Positions 36,008 through 44,983 of a stretch of 64,000 bases of DNA are shown here, in pieces; positions within the stretch are counted from its first letter, which is position 1; each line of letters opens with the position of its first letter. The DNA is taken from NCBI GenBank assembly GCA_947625535.1, contig CANQOR010000003.1:1-64000 (forward strand), read 5' to 3'. The stretch comes from an uncultured Bacilli bacterium (GTDB lineage Bacteria > Bacillota_I > Bacilli_A > RF39 > UBA660). A program made the translations under genes and the position numbers. Below the pieces are notes generated by a model. The model was not told the DNA's origin. It saw only the letters and a list, made by a program, of their open reading frames with translations, and ran no database searches.

Positions 36008-36556
36008 ATGACAATAGGTATTGATATAGATGATACATTAACAAATACTAAAGACATTCAAAAAATATACTGGTTAAAATATTATAATTCTTATCCTAAA
36101 GAAGGTTATTCATCTAGTATACCCTCTAATATAAATAGTTTTGGCGATGATTATATTCAAAAATTTTGGGATATATATCGTGAAGAATTAACATTTACTC
36201 CTTCTTTTAAAGATAATTGTTCTACTATAATAAAAAAATTAAATAAAGATGGTCATACTTTATGTGTTATTACATCAAGACCCGATGAAAAATATAATGA
36301 TTTATTAGGTCAAACTAAAAAATGGTTTAAAGAAAATAATATAGATATAGATATTATATATACTAATATAAGAGATAAAGCTTCTTTTTTAGTAGAAAAA
36401 AATATAGATATGTTAATAGATGATGATATTAATCATATTAATAAAGCTTTAAGTTTAGGTAAGAAAGCTATTTTATTTAATCGTAATAATAATTTTAAAG
36501 GTTTACAAACTACTAACTGGTTAGATTTATATGACAAAATAAAAAGTACTTTATAG
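36008..36556 (+). CDS. HAD-family 5'-nucleotidase (NT5C/YqfW-like)
   Basis: This 182-residue phosphatase of the HAD superfamily has the catalytic motif GIDIDDTLT (residues 4-12), motif II Thr/Ser in VITSRP (about 86-91), and the acidic motif IDDDINH (about 137-143). The size and pattern fit the 5'(3')-deoxyribonucleotidase (NT5C) group. AAGGAG precedes the ATG. It is divergent from nrtR. Confidence 0.85.
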   Translation: MTIGIDIDDTLTNTKDIQKIYWLKYYNSYPKEGYSSSIPSNINSFGDDYIQKFWDIYREELTFTPSFKDNCSTIIKKLNKDGHTLCVITSRPDEKYNDLLGQTKKWFKENNIDIDIIYTNIRDKASFLVEKNIDMLIDDDINHINKALSLGKKAILFNRNNNFKGLQTTNWLDLYDKIKSTL

Positions 36557-36567
36557 TACTTTTTTCG
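36540..36567. terminator. Bidirectional terminator
   Basis: The stem AAAAAGTACT/AGTACTTTTT with loop TTAT lies across the ends of two convergent genes. Confidence 0.8.
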
Positions 36568-37519
36568 TTTTGTTTATTTCTTCCATTACTTGTTCTATAC
36601 TACCTTGAGCTAATTTATTATCTAATAAAATTCTTGCACATTCTTCTAAAGTACAATCATTATTTATTAAAATATGAATAGCTTTACTTAATTCCCATGT
36701 TTTAGTAGAAAGATCACGACTTCTTTGTAATTCTTGTTCATACTGATTTTTAGTTCTTTGTAATTGAACTTTTAAACCATAGTTTTCTCCTTTAAGTAAA
36801 GATACTTCTATATTATCACCGGGTACATAAATAATATCACCATGTATTGTAGCTATATAACAATGAGGAAATAATTTAATAATTAGTTCTAATACTTCTT
36901 TTTTTAAAAATAAACTATCTCCTAGTACTATGCCATTAAAAGATTTTCTAGGTACTCCATATAAAATAGAAGATACTATGTCATTATTATCTATAGGTAA
37001 TCCTCTTTCATTAACAAAAGACCTCGTTATTTTACCTTCTTCTGTTTCTTCTCTATAACAATCATAAGCTAGTAATTCACTAAATTCTTCTCTTGGTTCT
37101 ATTATAAAAGCAATTGAGTTACCACCTCTAATACCGTTACCTCCAAAAGGAGTTCTTCCATCACGATAAGTAAATCCCTTATTAAATTCTTCTAATGTTT
37201 CTTCTTTAGGTACACGATGAAAATCAGCACAATAATAAGTTTCACCATCTTCTGGAATACCTAATGCTTGACCTGTTACTATCCCACTTTTAGCTATACT
37301 ATCTAATCTACCAATATTAAAACCAGACATACCATGTATAATAGTACCCATAGGTAATATAACTTTACCATCTTCACTTAATTTAATTTCTTTTATACTA
37401 ATATCTAATTCATTTAATTTATTAAATCTATTAATTTGTTCTACTAAATATGTAATTTGTTCATTAGTTAAAGGTTTCTCTATTAAGAAACTATCTGGTA
37501 TTTTAGTTACTAACTCCAT
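36551..37519 (-). CDS. Unknown protein, possible ADP-ribosyltransferase-like fold
   Basis: The product has 322 residues and no sure family. The middle part, about residues 55-100, has the order seen in ADP-ribosyltransferase-like proteins (DarT, KptA and relatives): a strand with GTIIHG, a helix RLDSIAKSGIV, then a YYCADFH strand; a later segment VPRKSFNGIVLG also resembles their end strand. A glycine-rich loop GGNGIRGGN is at about 126-134. Residues 240-322 form a coiled coil and a small helical domain. The fold call is an inference only. AGGTGAT precedes the ATG. Confidence 0.4.
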   Translation of the reverse strand: MELVTKIPDSFLIEKPLTNEQITYLVEQINRFNKLNELDISIKEIKLSEDGKVILPMGTIIHGMSGFNIGRLDSIAKSGIVTGQALGIPEDGETYYCADFHRVPKEETLEEFNKGFTYRDGRTPFGGNGIRGGNSIAFIIEPREEFSELLAYDCYREETEEGKITRSFVNERGLPIDNNDIVSSILYGVPRKSFNGIVLGDSLFLKKEVLELIIKLFPHCYIATIHGDIIYVPGDNIEVSLLKGENYGLKVQLQRTKNQYEQELQRSRDLSTKTWELSKAIHILINNDCTLEECARILLDNKLAQGSIEQVMEEINKTKKVL

Positions 37520-37554
37520 ACTATCACCTAATTATATAATAACACATTAAATAC

Positions 37555-39276
37555 TTATTTATTTTCTTTTTCTAATTCACGATAGTCTACTTTACCAATC
37601 ATTGTCTTAGGTAAAGACTCTCTAAAGACATACTCTTTAGGTAACATATATTTAGCTAGATTTTTTTCACAATAATTTTTAATATCATTTTTTATTTTAT
37701 TAGTTACTTTTATTCCGTTATTTAATACTATATAAGCTTTAGGTACTTGTATTTTATATGGATGAGGTATTCCAATTACTCCACAATTTAAAACAGCTTC
37801 ATGTTGCATTATAACTTCTTCTATATGTGAAGGATATACATTATATCCTGATACTATTAGCATTCTTTTTAATCTTGAAGTAAAGAAAATTACACCATCT
37901 TCATTCATATAACCTAGATCTCCAGTATGAACCCATATTTTACCCTTGTCATCTTTTTCTAAGATATCATTAGTTTCTTTTTCATCATCTAAGTAACCTG
38001 GCATTACTGTTGGACCACTTATACATATCTCTCCTATTTCATTAAATGGCATCGATTCTTTAGTTTCCATATTTTCTATCTTAACTTCATTCCCAGGTAA
38101 AGGAATACCTACACTACCTAAAACATCTGACCCCATAGCACCAAATGTAACTGGACCAGTAGTTTCTGTCATTCCATAACCTTGAATAATATTACTTTGA
38201 CAATTATGTTGTTTTAAGAACTTATTTACTTCTTCATTCTTAGGTACACTTAAAGAATCTCCCCCAGATATAACATATTTAACAAAAGATAAATCTACTT
38301 TATCCATATATTTATTAGTTAATAAAGCTTCAAATAAAGTAGGTACACCTGGTACAAAAGTAGGATGATATTTAGTAAGTAATTTATCAAATCTTTTAGC
38401 ATCAAATTGTGGTATTAAAATAGAATTAGCTCCTAAACATAAAGGACCATGTACACATACTACTAAACCAAAGCAATGAAATAAAGGTAAGACTGCTAAA
38501 GCCGAATCTTTATTATTGATATTAGGAAATATTATCTCCGCTTGTTTAGCAACAGCATTAATATTTCCATTAGTTAAAACAATATTCTTAGGTTTTCCTG
38601 TAGTTCCTCCACTATGTAAAATAACAGCTATTTGATCTTTACTTGTTTTAGCTAAAACCTTATCATTATAGTTTCTACCTCTACTCATAAAATCATTCCA
38701 AAATAAATTACTTTCACTTTTCTTAGGAACTTCTACCTTACGTCCTTGTGTTACGTAGTAGCCTACTTTAAGTAACATTGGCATTGAATCACTAGGTGAA
38801 ACAATAACTGTTTTATAAACATCTGTATCATCAATTATCTCTTTTACTTTTTTATAACTTAAATTAATAGCTATTAACATAACACTTTTTGTTGTTATCA
38901 AAGAATATTTAATTTCTTCTTCAGCAGATAAAGGGTGAATCATATTAGCAATCGCCCCTATTTTATTAACAGCATAAAAAGCTATAATAGCTTCTGGAGT
39001 ATTCGCCATACATATTGTAACTACATCTCCAGGTCTAATCCCCTGACTTCTTAATGCTTTAGCACATAGATTAATCTCTCCAAAAAAGTATCTAAAAGTC
39101 ATCTTCTTATTGAAATAATTTAAAGCAATACTATCTAAATTATCTTTATTCTTTTCTTTTAAATGTTCATATAAAGATACATTAGGTACTTCAATATTCC
39201 TTTCATTCTTTTTATAAAACTTATCCCAAGGATGCTTATACTTAATCTTATTTATTACTTTATCAAATATCTTCAT
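37555..39276 (-). CDS. Acyl-CoA synthetase (AMP-forming)
   Basis: This 573-residue member of the ANL superfamily activates a fatty acid or other carboxylate to acyl-CoA. The phosphate loop is HSGGTTGKPK (about 217-226), the acid motif is QGYGMTETTG, the hinge region has HTGDLGY, and the C-terminal lysine is in KTMIGKVDYREL. The protein has no membrane segment. Its chain-length preference is not readable. AGGAGGA precedes the ATG. A TetR regulator is divergent next to it, with a palindrome in the spacer. Confidence 0.9.
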   Translation of the reverse strand: MKIFDKVINKIKYKHPWDKFYKKNERNIEVPNVSLYEHLKEKNKDNLDSIALNYFNKKMTFRYFFGEINLCAKALRSQGIRPGDVVTICMANTPEAIIAFYAVNKIGAIANMIHPLSAEEEIKYSLITTKSVMLIAINLSYKKVKEIIDDTDVYKTVIVSPSDSMPMLLKVGYYVTQGRKVEVPKKSESNLFWNDFMSRGRNYNDKVLAKTSKDQIAVILHSGGTTGKPKNIVLTNGNINAVAKQAEIIFPNINNKDSALAVLPLFHCFGLVVCVHGPLCLGANSILIPQFDAKRFDKLLTKYHPTFVPGVPTLFEALLTNKYMDKVDLSFVKYVISGGDSLSVPKNEEVNKFLKQHNCQSNIIQGYGMTETTGPVTFGAMGSDVLGSVGIPLPGNEVKIENMETKESMPFNEIGEICISGPTVMPGYLDDEKETNDILEKDDKGKIWVHTGDLGYMNEDGVIFFTSRLKRMLIVSGYNVYPSHIEEVIMQHEAVLNCGVIGIPHPYKIQVPKAYIVLNNGIKVTNKIKNDIKNYCEKNLAKYMLPKEYVFRESLPKTMIGKVDYRELEKENK

Positions 39277-39292
39277 CTTTATTCCTCCTAAA

Positions 39293-39316
39293 GTTATTAA
39301 ACATATGTTGCATAAC
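39293..39316. promoter_or_regulatory. 24-bp palindrome between acyl-CoA ligase and TetR gene
   Basis: GTTAT-N2-AACATATGTT-N2-ATAAC: 10 of 12 position pairs match. It lies just upstream of the ribosome binding site of the ligase gene and within the divergent spacer. A TetR operator has this kind of size and symmetry. Binding by the neighbouring TetR protein is inferred. Confidence 0.55.
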
Positions 39317-39425
39317 TTTCATTTGTATTATATAATTACCATATAATTACATCAATCATCAATTATTACTTAGATTGTTAATTATTAAACACATTAAATA
39401 ATATTGTTTAAAAAGAGGAATATTT

Positions 39426-39989
39426 ATGGATCGAAGAATTAAATATACAAAAAATACTATTAAAGAAACATTTATTAATTTATTATTAGAAAAAGATATT
39501 AAAAAAATTACTGTTAGTGAAATATGTAAGTTATCTGATATTAATAGAGCAACTTTCTATCGCTATTACTTAGATGTATATGATTTACTAGATAAAATAG
39601 AAGAAGAATTTGTTGAAGAACTTAAAACAGCAGCTCATCTTAATGAAGAAAACTTTAATTCTGTATCAAGTTTTTCTAAAGAATTATTAACTGTCTTCTT
39701 AAAGAATAAAGAATTAGTAAAAATATTATTTAATACTAATAATAATATTTATTTTTTAAATGATATCTTAGAAATAGCTTATGAAAAATGTAAGCAAAAA
39801 TGGCAATCTGACTTACCTAATTTAAGTGAAGAAGATATTGAGTATGCTTCTATATTTATCTTTAATGGTGCTTTAGGAGTCGTTAATTATTGGGTAAAAA
39901 ATGATTTTGATAAAGATGTCGATGAAGTAACTGAAATAATAGAAAGACTAAGTTATTTTGGTACACATAAATTTATCTACAAAAAATAA
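39426..39989 (+). CDS. TetR/AcrR-family regulator (DhaS-like), copy 2
   Basis: The protein has 187 residues. The helix-turn-helix ITVSEICKLSDINRATFYRYY is at about residues 27-47 and nearly matches the other TetR gene at 19245. It is divergent from the acyl-CoA synthetase and probably controls it, perhaps with an acyl-CoA as ligand, as in FadR/FabR-like TetR proteins; this is inferred from position. AAGAGGA precedes the ATG. Confidence 0.88.
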   Translation: MDRRIKYTKNTIKETFINLLLEKDIKKITVSEICKLSDINRATFYRYYLDVYDLLDKIEEEFVEELKTAAHLNEENFNSVSSFSKELLTVFLKNKELVKILFNTNNNIYFLNDILEIAYEKCKQKWQSDLPNLSEEDIEYASIFIFNGALGVVNYWVKNDFDKDVDEVTEIIERLSYFGTHKFIYKK

Positions 39990-40012
39990 AGAACTATCAC
40001 TAGTTCTTTTAA
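39988..40012. terminator. Bidirectional terminator
   Basis: The stem AAAGAACTA/TAGTTCTTT with loop TCAC lies between convergent genes. Confidence 0.75.
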
Positions 40013-40013
40013 A

Positions 40014-40583
40014 TTACACAATAGTAAATACTTCACTATCTTCCCAAATACAATCACATAAATAATAGTCATCGCGAATATCACGAGCTACTAAGTCAAT
40101 TTTATCTACATTATCATATGTATATTCACGAATCTTAGTATACTCATACATTTTAATTTCTCTATCTTTATCTAACAAGGTAGTAACTCTAGATTTATCA
40201 ACTACTAAATATATCTTATTAGAATTACTATCATAATAAACATCTTTTATAATAAGACCGTTATCATTTCTAGTAATTATTCTAATTACTGTTGTTTTCT
40301 TATCTTTATAATCTTTAATAAAATTCTCTAAAGTATTAAAACAAAAAGCATTATCTCCATTAACACTACATTGATCTATATTAATACTTTCAAATGAATA
40401 ATTTTTATCTAAAGTTCTAACATCATCAATTCCTTTCTTAGAATTAATTTCATAAAACTTATCAATATTCATTTTTTCTAAAACAGTATCTTCTTTATCA
40501 TCTTTACCTAATAACAAGATACCACCTATAATTAAACCAACCAATATAACAACAATTAAACATATTATAATCTTCTTTTTCAT
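40014..40583 (-). CDS. Membrane-anchored DUF4362-like protein
   Basis: The protein has 189 residues. One transmembrane segment (about 5-26) anchors an external domain. The region TLENFIKDYKDKKTTVIRI...VYYDSNSNKIYLVVD resembles the DUF4362 family of Firmicutes lipoproteins. It carries four cysteines. It lies 50 bases after nadK and has its own AAGGAG, so it may or may not belong to the NAD transcript. Confidence 0.55.
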   Translation of the reverse strand: MKKKIIICLIVVILVGLIIGGILLLGKDDKEDTVLEKMNIDKFYEINSKKGIDDVRTLDKNYSFESINIDQCSVNGDNAFCFNTLENFIKDYKDKKTTVIRIITRNDNGLIIKDVYYDSNSNKIYLVVDKSRVTTLLDKDREIKMYEYTKIREYTYDNVDKIDLVARDIRDDYYLCDCIWEDSEVFTIV

Positions 40584-40633
40584 CTCTTACTCCTTATAAA
40601 TATTATAGCTTTATAATAATCGTTAATCAATTT

Positions 40634-41440
40634 TTATTTAGTTAATATCTTATCATTAATTACTTTTATAAAATGAAAATCATTCATTCTAATACATTTA
40701 ATAGTTTTATTACTTATTTTAGTTTCTATTTTAATAACATTATCTAATACTTTATTAACTCCATCTACTTGAATAAATAAATTACTATATTCTTTACTAG
40801 GTATTAAACTAACTACTTTATCTCCAGGAATTACTAAACTATTTATTAAAGTCTTAAAAAACTTATTATTTAAAGGAGCTACTGGTGTAATAGAAAGTGT
40901 ATTTAAAGTATTATAAACTATACTACCACCAAAACTCATATTATAAGCTGTACTACCTGTACTAGTACTAATAAGTAAACCATCTCCCGTAAAGTTTTCT
41001 AATAATTCATCATCTACATATACAGGAACTTTTAAAGTACTAAACTCTCTATTACGTACTACTATTTCATTTAAAGATTTAAAATTATATATTTCATCTT
41101 CAGTAATAACTTTAGTACTTTGAATATTTATTTCTTCCACTTTATATTTATCAGAATTTAATCTTTTAACAAAATCTATACAATCTTTAATATCTATTTC
41201 TTGTAAAAAACCTAATGTTCCACTATTAATCCCTATATAATAAGCATTAACATTAAAATTAGTATCTTTTACCATTCTAAGAAAAGATCCATCTCCTCCA
41301 ATAGATATAGCCAAATCATAATCTTTATCATCTATTATAAAGCCATATTTTTTTAACTCTATTTCTAAGTCTTTAGCTACTATAACAGACTTTTCATTAT
41401 CATTTACAAATAACTTTATTTTGTTAATTTTTCTGCCCAT
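40634..41440 (-). CDS. nadK: NAD kinase
   Basis: NAD kinase makes NADP+ from NAD+ with ATP or polyphosphate. The 268 residues match the family. The catalytic GGDGSFLR is at about residues 48-55, NSGTLGFL is at about 72-79, and STSTGSTAYNMSFGG at about 158-172. It is the last NAD gene of its transcript; its ATG lies 25 bases inside the end of pncC, which implies coupling. AGGTGATAT is the ribosome binding site. Confidence 0.95.
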   Translation of the reverse strand: MGRKINKIKLFVNDNEKSVIVAKDLEIELKKYGFIIDDKDYDLAISIGGDGSFLRMVKDTNFNVNAYYIGINSGTLGFLQEIDIKDCIDFVKRLNSDKYKVEEINIQSTKVITEDEIYNFKSLNEIVVRNREFSTLKVPVYVDDELLENFTGDGLLISTSTGSTAYNMSFGGSIVYNTLNTLSITPVAPLNNKFFKTLINSLVIPGDKVVSLIPSKEYSNLFIQVDGVNKVLDNVIKIETKISNKTIKCIRMNDFHFIKVINDKILTK

Positions 41441-41904
41441 AATATATCACCTAATTTATTAATTATTATTTCTATAATAACTTTTTTATTTTCTTTACGA
41501 CTCTTTTTATCAACATTAATATCTATATCATAATATTTATTTTTATAATAAATACTAATAAATACTTCATTATCTTTACCAAAATTATTATTTTTATCAG
41601 CTCTATTTAGTTTACCAGTAATACCTATTCCTATATCTGAATTAGCAAATTTACTAATATTTAAAGCCATTTCATGAGCAGTTTCTATACTATAAACACT
41701 ATATGTATCTATTACTTCTTTATTAACACCCATTTTTATTTTATATTCATTAGAATAAGTAACAGCACTAAACTTTAATACCTCAGAAGCCCCTTCTATT
41801 GAAGTAATAGCATCAGCTATTCCCCCTCCAGTACAAGATTCCATTGTTGCAATAGTTTCTCCTCTTTTAGTAAGTTCTTTAATAATATTTTTAAATGTTT
41901 TCAT
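41416..41904 (-). CDS. pncC: NMN amidohydrolase (PncC, CinA C-terminal family)
   Basis: The protein (162 residues) is a stand-alone CinA C-terminal domain with the signature MESCTGGGIADAIT (about 19-32), and GIGITG (about 91-96). Stand-alone forms are known to convert NMN to nicotinate mononucleotide, which recycles the NMN released by NAD-dependent DNA ligase. Its place between nadD and nadK strongly supports this over a competence role. GGGAGG is spaced for the ATG at 41904. Confidence 0.88.
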   Translation of the reverse strand: MKTFKNIIKELTKRGETIATMESCTGGGIADAITSIEGASEVLKFSAVTYSNEYKIKMGVNKEVIDTYSVYSIETAHEMALNISKFANSDIGIGITGKLNRADKNNNFGKDNEVFISIYYKNKYYDIDINVDKKSRKENKKVIIEIIINKLGDILWAEKLTK

Positions 41905-41920
41905 AAATCCTCCCATATAA

Positions 41921-42511
41921 TTAATTTATATATAATTTTTCTTTCTTAATATAATCTATTATATCTTGTTCTAAGTATTTATTTAAGTCATTAATATTAT
42001 TTTGCTTAATTAATAATCTAATATTAGTAGAAGACATATCATTTAAAGGAATATTAGCTACTATAATATTTTTTACATATTTATTATATTTTTTTAATAA
42101 TTCATTTATTTCATTACCATTTCTATTAATAACTAATATTTTATAATTACTAAGTATTTCTAAACCATTCTTCCATTTATCAATATAACTTAGATTATCA
42201 GTTCCACATATAAAATATATTTCATCACTATTATATAATTGTTTAAAATACTTTAATGTTTCACAAGTATAAACTACTTTATCCTTAAGTTCATAATTAC
42301 TTACATCCATTTTATCATCTTTAGAAGTAATTATCTTTAACATTTCTAAACGATGCTTATCAGCAACTAAGTTAGTTTTATATTCATATTTAGAACCAGT
42401 AGGTACAAATATTATTTTATCAACATAGTGTTGTTTTATTAATTTTTGAGCTATTTTTATATGCATTTTATGAGGCGGATTAAAACTACCACCAAATATA
42501 CCTATTTTCAT
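41921..42511 (-). CDS. nadD: Nicotinate-nucleotide adenylyltransferase
   Basis: The enzyme joins nicotinate mononucleotide and ATP to give deamido-NAD. It has 196 residues. The nucleotidyltransferase motif is GGSFNPPHKMHI (about residues 6-17), and the second motif is SSTNIRLLI (about 159-167). GGTGATAACT precedes the ATG at 42511. A palindromic site like those at the other NAD promoters lies 14 bases upstream (42525-42549). Confidence 0.95.
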   Translation of the reverse strand: MKIGIFGGSFNPPHKMHIKIAQKLIKQHYVDKIIFVPTGSKYEYKTNLVADKHRLEMLKIITSKDDKMDVSNYELKDKVVYTCETLKYFKQLYNSDEIYFICGTDNLSYIDKWKNGLEILSNYKILVINRNGNEINELLKKYNKYVKNIIVANIPLNDMSSTNIRLLIKQNNINDLNKYLEQDIIDYIKKEKLYIN

Positions 42512-42524
42512 AGTTATCACCTTT

Positions 42525-42549
42525 TGTTAATATCATTTTATTAATAACA
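42525..42549. promoter_or_regulatory. NAD-cluster palindrome, site C (before nadD)
   Basis: A 25-base site with arms TGTTAATAT and TTAATAACA around the centre CATTTTA. It has the same length and outer ends as the sites before pncA and before the 139-residue gene; 8 of 12 pairs match. It lies between the stop of that gene and the start of nadD. Confidence 0.6.
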
Positions 42550-42969
42550 TTATTTAAAAAAATTATTACTTTTATTATAACCATAAGCTTTTTGTTTTTG
42601 TACATTCACTGTTATTCCTTTAAAGTAAGCTGTCTTTACTTCATGTTCACCCATTCCGTAGCCTTCACATCTTGAATTTAAACCATCATTTAAAGTTACA
42701 TCAGTTAATTCAAATTCATATAAACTAAATAAAGCTTTAAGTAAAGTATTTAATTGATCTGTAGACAATGTCTCTTTTACTTCTTTATTCATTCCAGCAA
42801 TATCTAACGTCTCTGTAATAGATATCTCTGTTATGCAACCTTCTTCTTCATAATATCCAATTAAACCTTTAGTAGCTTTAGCTTGAGCTTTAACTTTTCT
42901 TCCCTCTAACTTACTATAATATTCTTCTATTAATTTAAGAGTTTCCTCTTTTGTAAAACTTACTTCCAT
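42550..42969 (-). CDS. Unknown protein under the NAD-cluster operator
   Basis: The protein has 139 residues, soluble, alpha/beta, with no recognised family. It starts MEVSFTKEETLKLIEEYY and has two cysteines (in EEGCITE and SRCEGYG). It is the first gene after a strong promoter with a palindromic operator that is repeated before pncA. It is followed by nadD, pncC and nadK. Its position implies a role in NAD metabolism, but no activity can be named. AGGAGGAAAG precedes the ATG at 42969; the longer frame to 43023 runs into the promoter and is not used. Confidence 0.7.
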   Translation of the reverse strand: MEVSFTKEETLKLIEEYYSKLEGRKVKAQAKATKGLIGYYEEEGCITEISITETLDIAGMNKEVKETLSTDQLNTLLKALFSLYEFELTDVTLNDGLNSRCEGYGMGEHEVKTAYFKGITVNVQKQKAYGYNKSNNFFK

Positions 42970-42984
42970 TATAATCTTTCCTCC

Positions 42985-43009
42985 TGTTATTAACATTATA
43001 TTAATAACA
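42985..43009. promoter_or_regulatory. NAD-cluster palindrome, site A
   Basis: The arms TGTTATTAA and TTAATAACA enclose CATTATA. With one more base on each side the palindrome is 27 bases long, with 12 of 13 pairs matching. The same 25 bases recur exactly at 47809-47833, 4.8 kb away. It covers the -10 box of the promoter below. NrtR is the probable binder. Confidence 0.85.
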
Positions 43010-43023
43010 GCATAAAAAGTCAA
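42995..43023 (-). promoter_or_regulatory. Promoter of the 139-residue gene-nadD-pncC-nadK unit
   Basis: On the minus strand TTGACT (43018-43023), a 17-base spacer and TATAAT (42995-43000) form a near-consensus sigma-A promoter. The -10 box and half of the spacer lie inside palindrome A, so a bound repressor would block RNA polymerase. The start codon is 26 bases downstream of the -10 box. Confidence 0.82.
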
Positions 43024-43024
43024 T

Positions 43025-43051
43025 ATCTTTTTAACAATTTGTTAAAAAGAT
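43025..43051. terminator. Perfect inverted repeat after nadE, just upstream of the next -35 box
   Basis: ATCTTTTTAAC and GTTAAAAAGAT pair perfectly over 11 bases with a five-base loop. It could end the nadE transcript, though no T-run follows. A similar dyad (TTTTTAAC/GTTAAAAA) lies at the same distance from the -35 box of the pncA promoter, where no gene ends, so it may instead be an A/T-rich promoter element. Confidence 0.55.
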
Positions 43052-43057
43052 ACTTAA

Positions 43058-44983
43058 TTAATCTAAATTACTTAACCAAATACTACTATCAGCATCACTT
43101 GGCATTCTAAGATCTCCTCTAGGAGAAATACTTATTGTTCCAACTTTAGGTCCATCAGGTAGACAACTTCTTTTAAATTGTTGATTAAAGAATCTCTTAA
43201 TAAAGAATTTTAACCATTTATCAATAGTTTCTTCATCATACATTCCTTTAAATGCTTCATTAGCAATAAACCTAATTTTATCAGGACTAGCTCCATATCT
43301 CATAAAATGATATAAGAAGAAATCATGTAATACATAAGGGCCAACTACACTTTCAGTTTGTTGCTTAATATTACCATTTTTATCTGGTGGTAATAATTCA
43401 GGACTTATTGGTGTATCTAAAATATCTAAAATAGTTTTTTTATTTTGTTTATCTTCTTCTTTTAAAGCAAAATAATTAACTAAATATCTAACTAAAGTTT
43501 TAGGTATTGAAGAATTAACTGCATACATAGACATATGATCTCCATTATAAGTACACCATCCTAAAGCTAACTCTGATAAATCACCTGTCCCTACTACTAA
43601 GCCACCCTCTTTATTAGCAATATCCATTAATATTTGAGTTCTTTCTCTAGCTTGTGTATTTTCATAAGTGACACTTCTATCATTTAAATCTAATCCAATA
43701 TCTTTAAAATGTTGTAAAGAAGCTTCTTTAATGCTTATTTCTTTTATAGTAACACCATAATTTTTCATTAACTTAAGAGCATTATTATAAGTTCTTCCTG
43801 TAGTACCAAAACCTGGCATTGTAACACCAATCAAATTATCATTACTAATACCTAATCTTTTATAAGCTTCTAAGATAACTAAAAAAGCCAATGTACTATC
43901 TAAACCTCCACTAATACCTATAACACACTTTTTCATTCCTGTATGTTTAATTCTTTTAGCTAAACCACAAGCTTGAATAGTAATAATTTCTTCACATCTA
44001 TTAAACCTTTGTGTTTCATCACTAGGTACAAAAGGATATATATCATACTTTCTATATAAATTATTATTCTTATCTTGAATATTAATATTTATAATACGAT
44101 ATTCTAAAGATGAACTTACTCCCATAAAACTAATATCTTTAATACGATTGTTCATAAGTCTTTGAATATCAACATCAGCAATTATATGATTAGTTTTAAA
44201 ATCAAATCTATCATTTTGAACAAGCATTGTTCCATTTTCTGAAATACCAGCATATCCAGAAAATACTAAATCTGTTGTGGATTCATTAACTCCTGAAGAA
44301 GCATAAATATAAGCACATACATTCTTAGCAGCTTGCATATTAATTAAATTCTTACGATAATTGTATTTGCCTATTACTTCATTACTAGCTGATAAATTAA
44401 ATATCATTGTAGCACCATTTAAAGAAGACTCCACACTAGGTGCTTTAGGACTCCACAAGTCTTCACATATTTCTATTCCAAAAGCAATCTTACTATCATT
44501 AACATCTCTAAATATTAAATCTATTCCAATAGGTACTTCTTCTTTAAATAATTTAATTGTTTTACTACATAAAGTATTACTAGTACTAAACCATCTTTTT
44601 TCATAGAATTCCCCATAATTAGGTATATAAGTTTTAGGTACTATACCTAGTATTTTACCTTTATTAATAACTACACCACAATTAAATAATTGATTATCAC
44701 ATACTAAAGGAACTCCTACTATAGCCACAATATCTATATTCTTAGTCTTATCTAATATTTCTTTTAAACCATTTAATGCTTCTTTAAGTAATATATCTTG
44801 ACTAAATAAATCAGCACAAGTATAACCAGTTATACATAGTTCAGGGAAAGTAACAATTTGTACTCCTTCTTTAGCTAATAACTTAATTTCTTTAATTATT
44901 TCTTGAATATTAAATGAAACATTTGCTACTTTTAATTCAGGTACTGAAGCTGCAACTCGAATATAACCATATTTTTTATTCAT
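43058..44983 (-). CDS. nadE: Glutamine-dependent NAD synthetase
   Basis: The last step to NAD: amidation of deamido-NAD with ATP. The product has 641 residues: an N-terminal nitrilase-type glutaminase domain (FPELCITGYTC at about 40-50, with the catalytic Cys in GIEICEDLW), then the synthetase domain with the ATP loop GISGGLDSTLA (about 354-364) and GTGDLSELALGW. It can therefore use glutamine as nitrogen source. Its ATG overlaps the stop codon of the Nudix gene, so the genes are coupled. Confidence 0.95.
   Translation of the reverse strand: MNKKYGYIRVAASVPELKVANVSFNIQEIIKEIKLLAKEGVQIVTFPELCITGYTCADLFSQDILLKEALNGLKEILDKTKNIDIVAIVGVPLVCDNQLFNCGVVINKGKILGIVPKTYIPNYGEFYEKRWFSTSNTLCSKTIKLFKEEVPIGIDLIFRDVNDSKIAFGIEICEDLWSPKAPSVESSLNGATMIFNLSASNEVIGKYNYRKNLINMQAAKNVCAYIYASSGVNESTTDLVFSGYAGISENGTMLVQNDRFDFKTNHIIADVDIQRLMNNRIKDISFMGVSSSLEYRIININIQDKNNNLYRKYDIYPFVPSDETQRFNRCEEIITIQACGLAKRIKHTGMKKCVIGISGGLDSTLAFLVILEAYKRLGISNDNLIGVTMPGFGTTGRTYNNALKLMKNYGVTIKEISIKEASLQHFKDIGLDLNDRSVTYENTQARERTQILMDIANKEGGLVVGTGDLSELALGWCTYNGDHMSMYAVNSSIPKTLVRYLVNYFALKEEDKQNKKTILDILDTPISPELLPPDKNGNIKQQTESVVGPYVLHDFFLYHFMRYGASPDKIRFIANEAFKGMYDEETIDKWLKFFIKRFFNQQFKRSCLPDGPKVGTISISPRGDLRMPSDADSSIWLSNLD

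Noticed and set aside
41416-41904. Competence gene cinA
   Set aside because: Only the C-terminal amidohydrolase domain is present and it lies within an NAD operon, so NMN deamidation is the better call.
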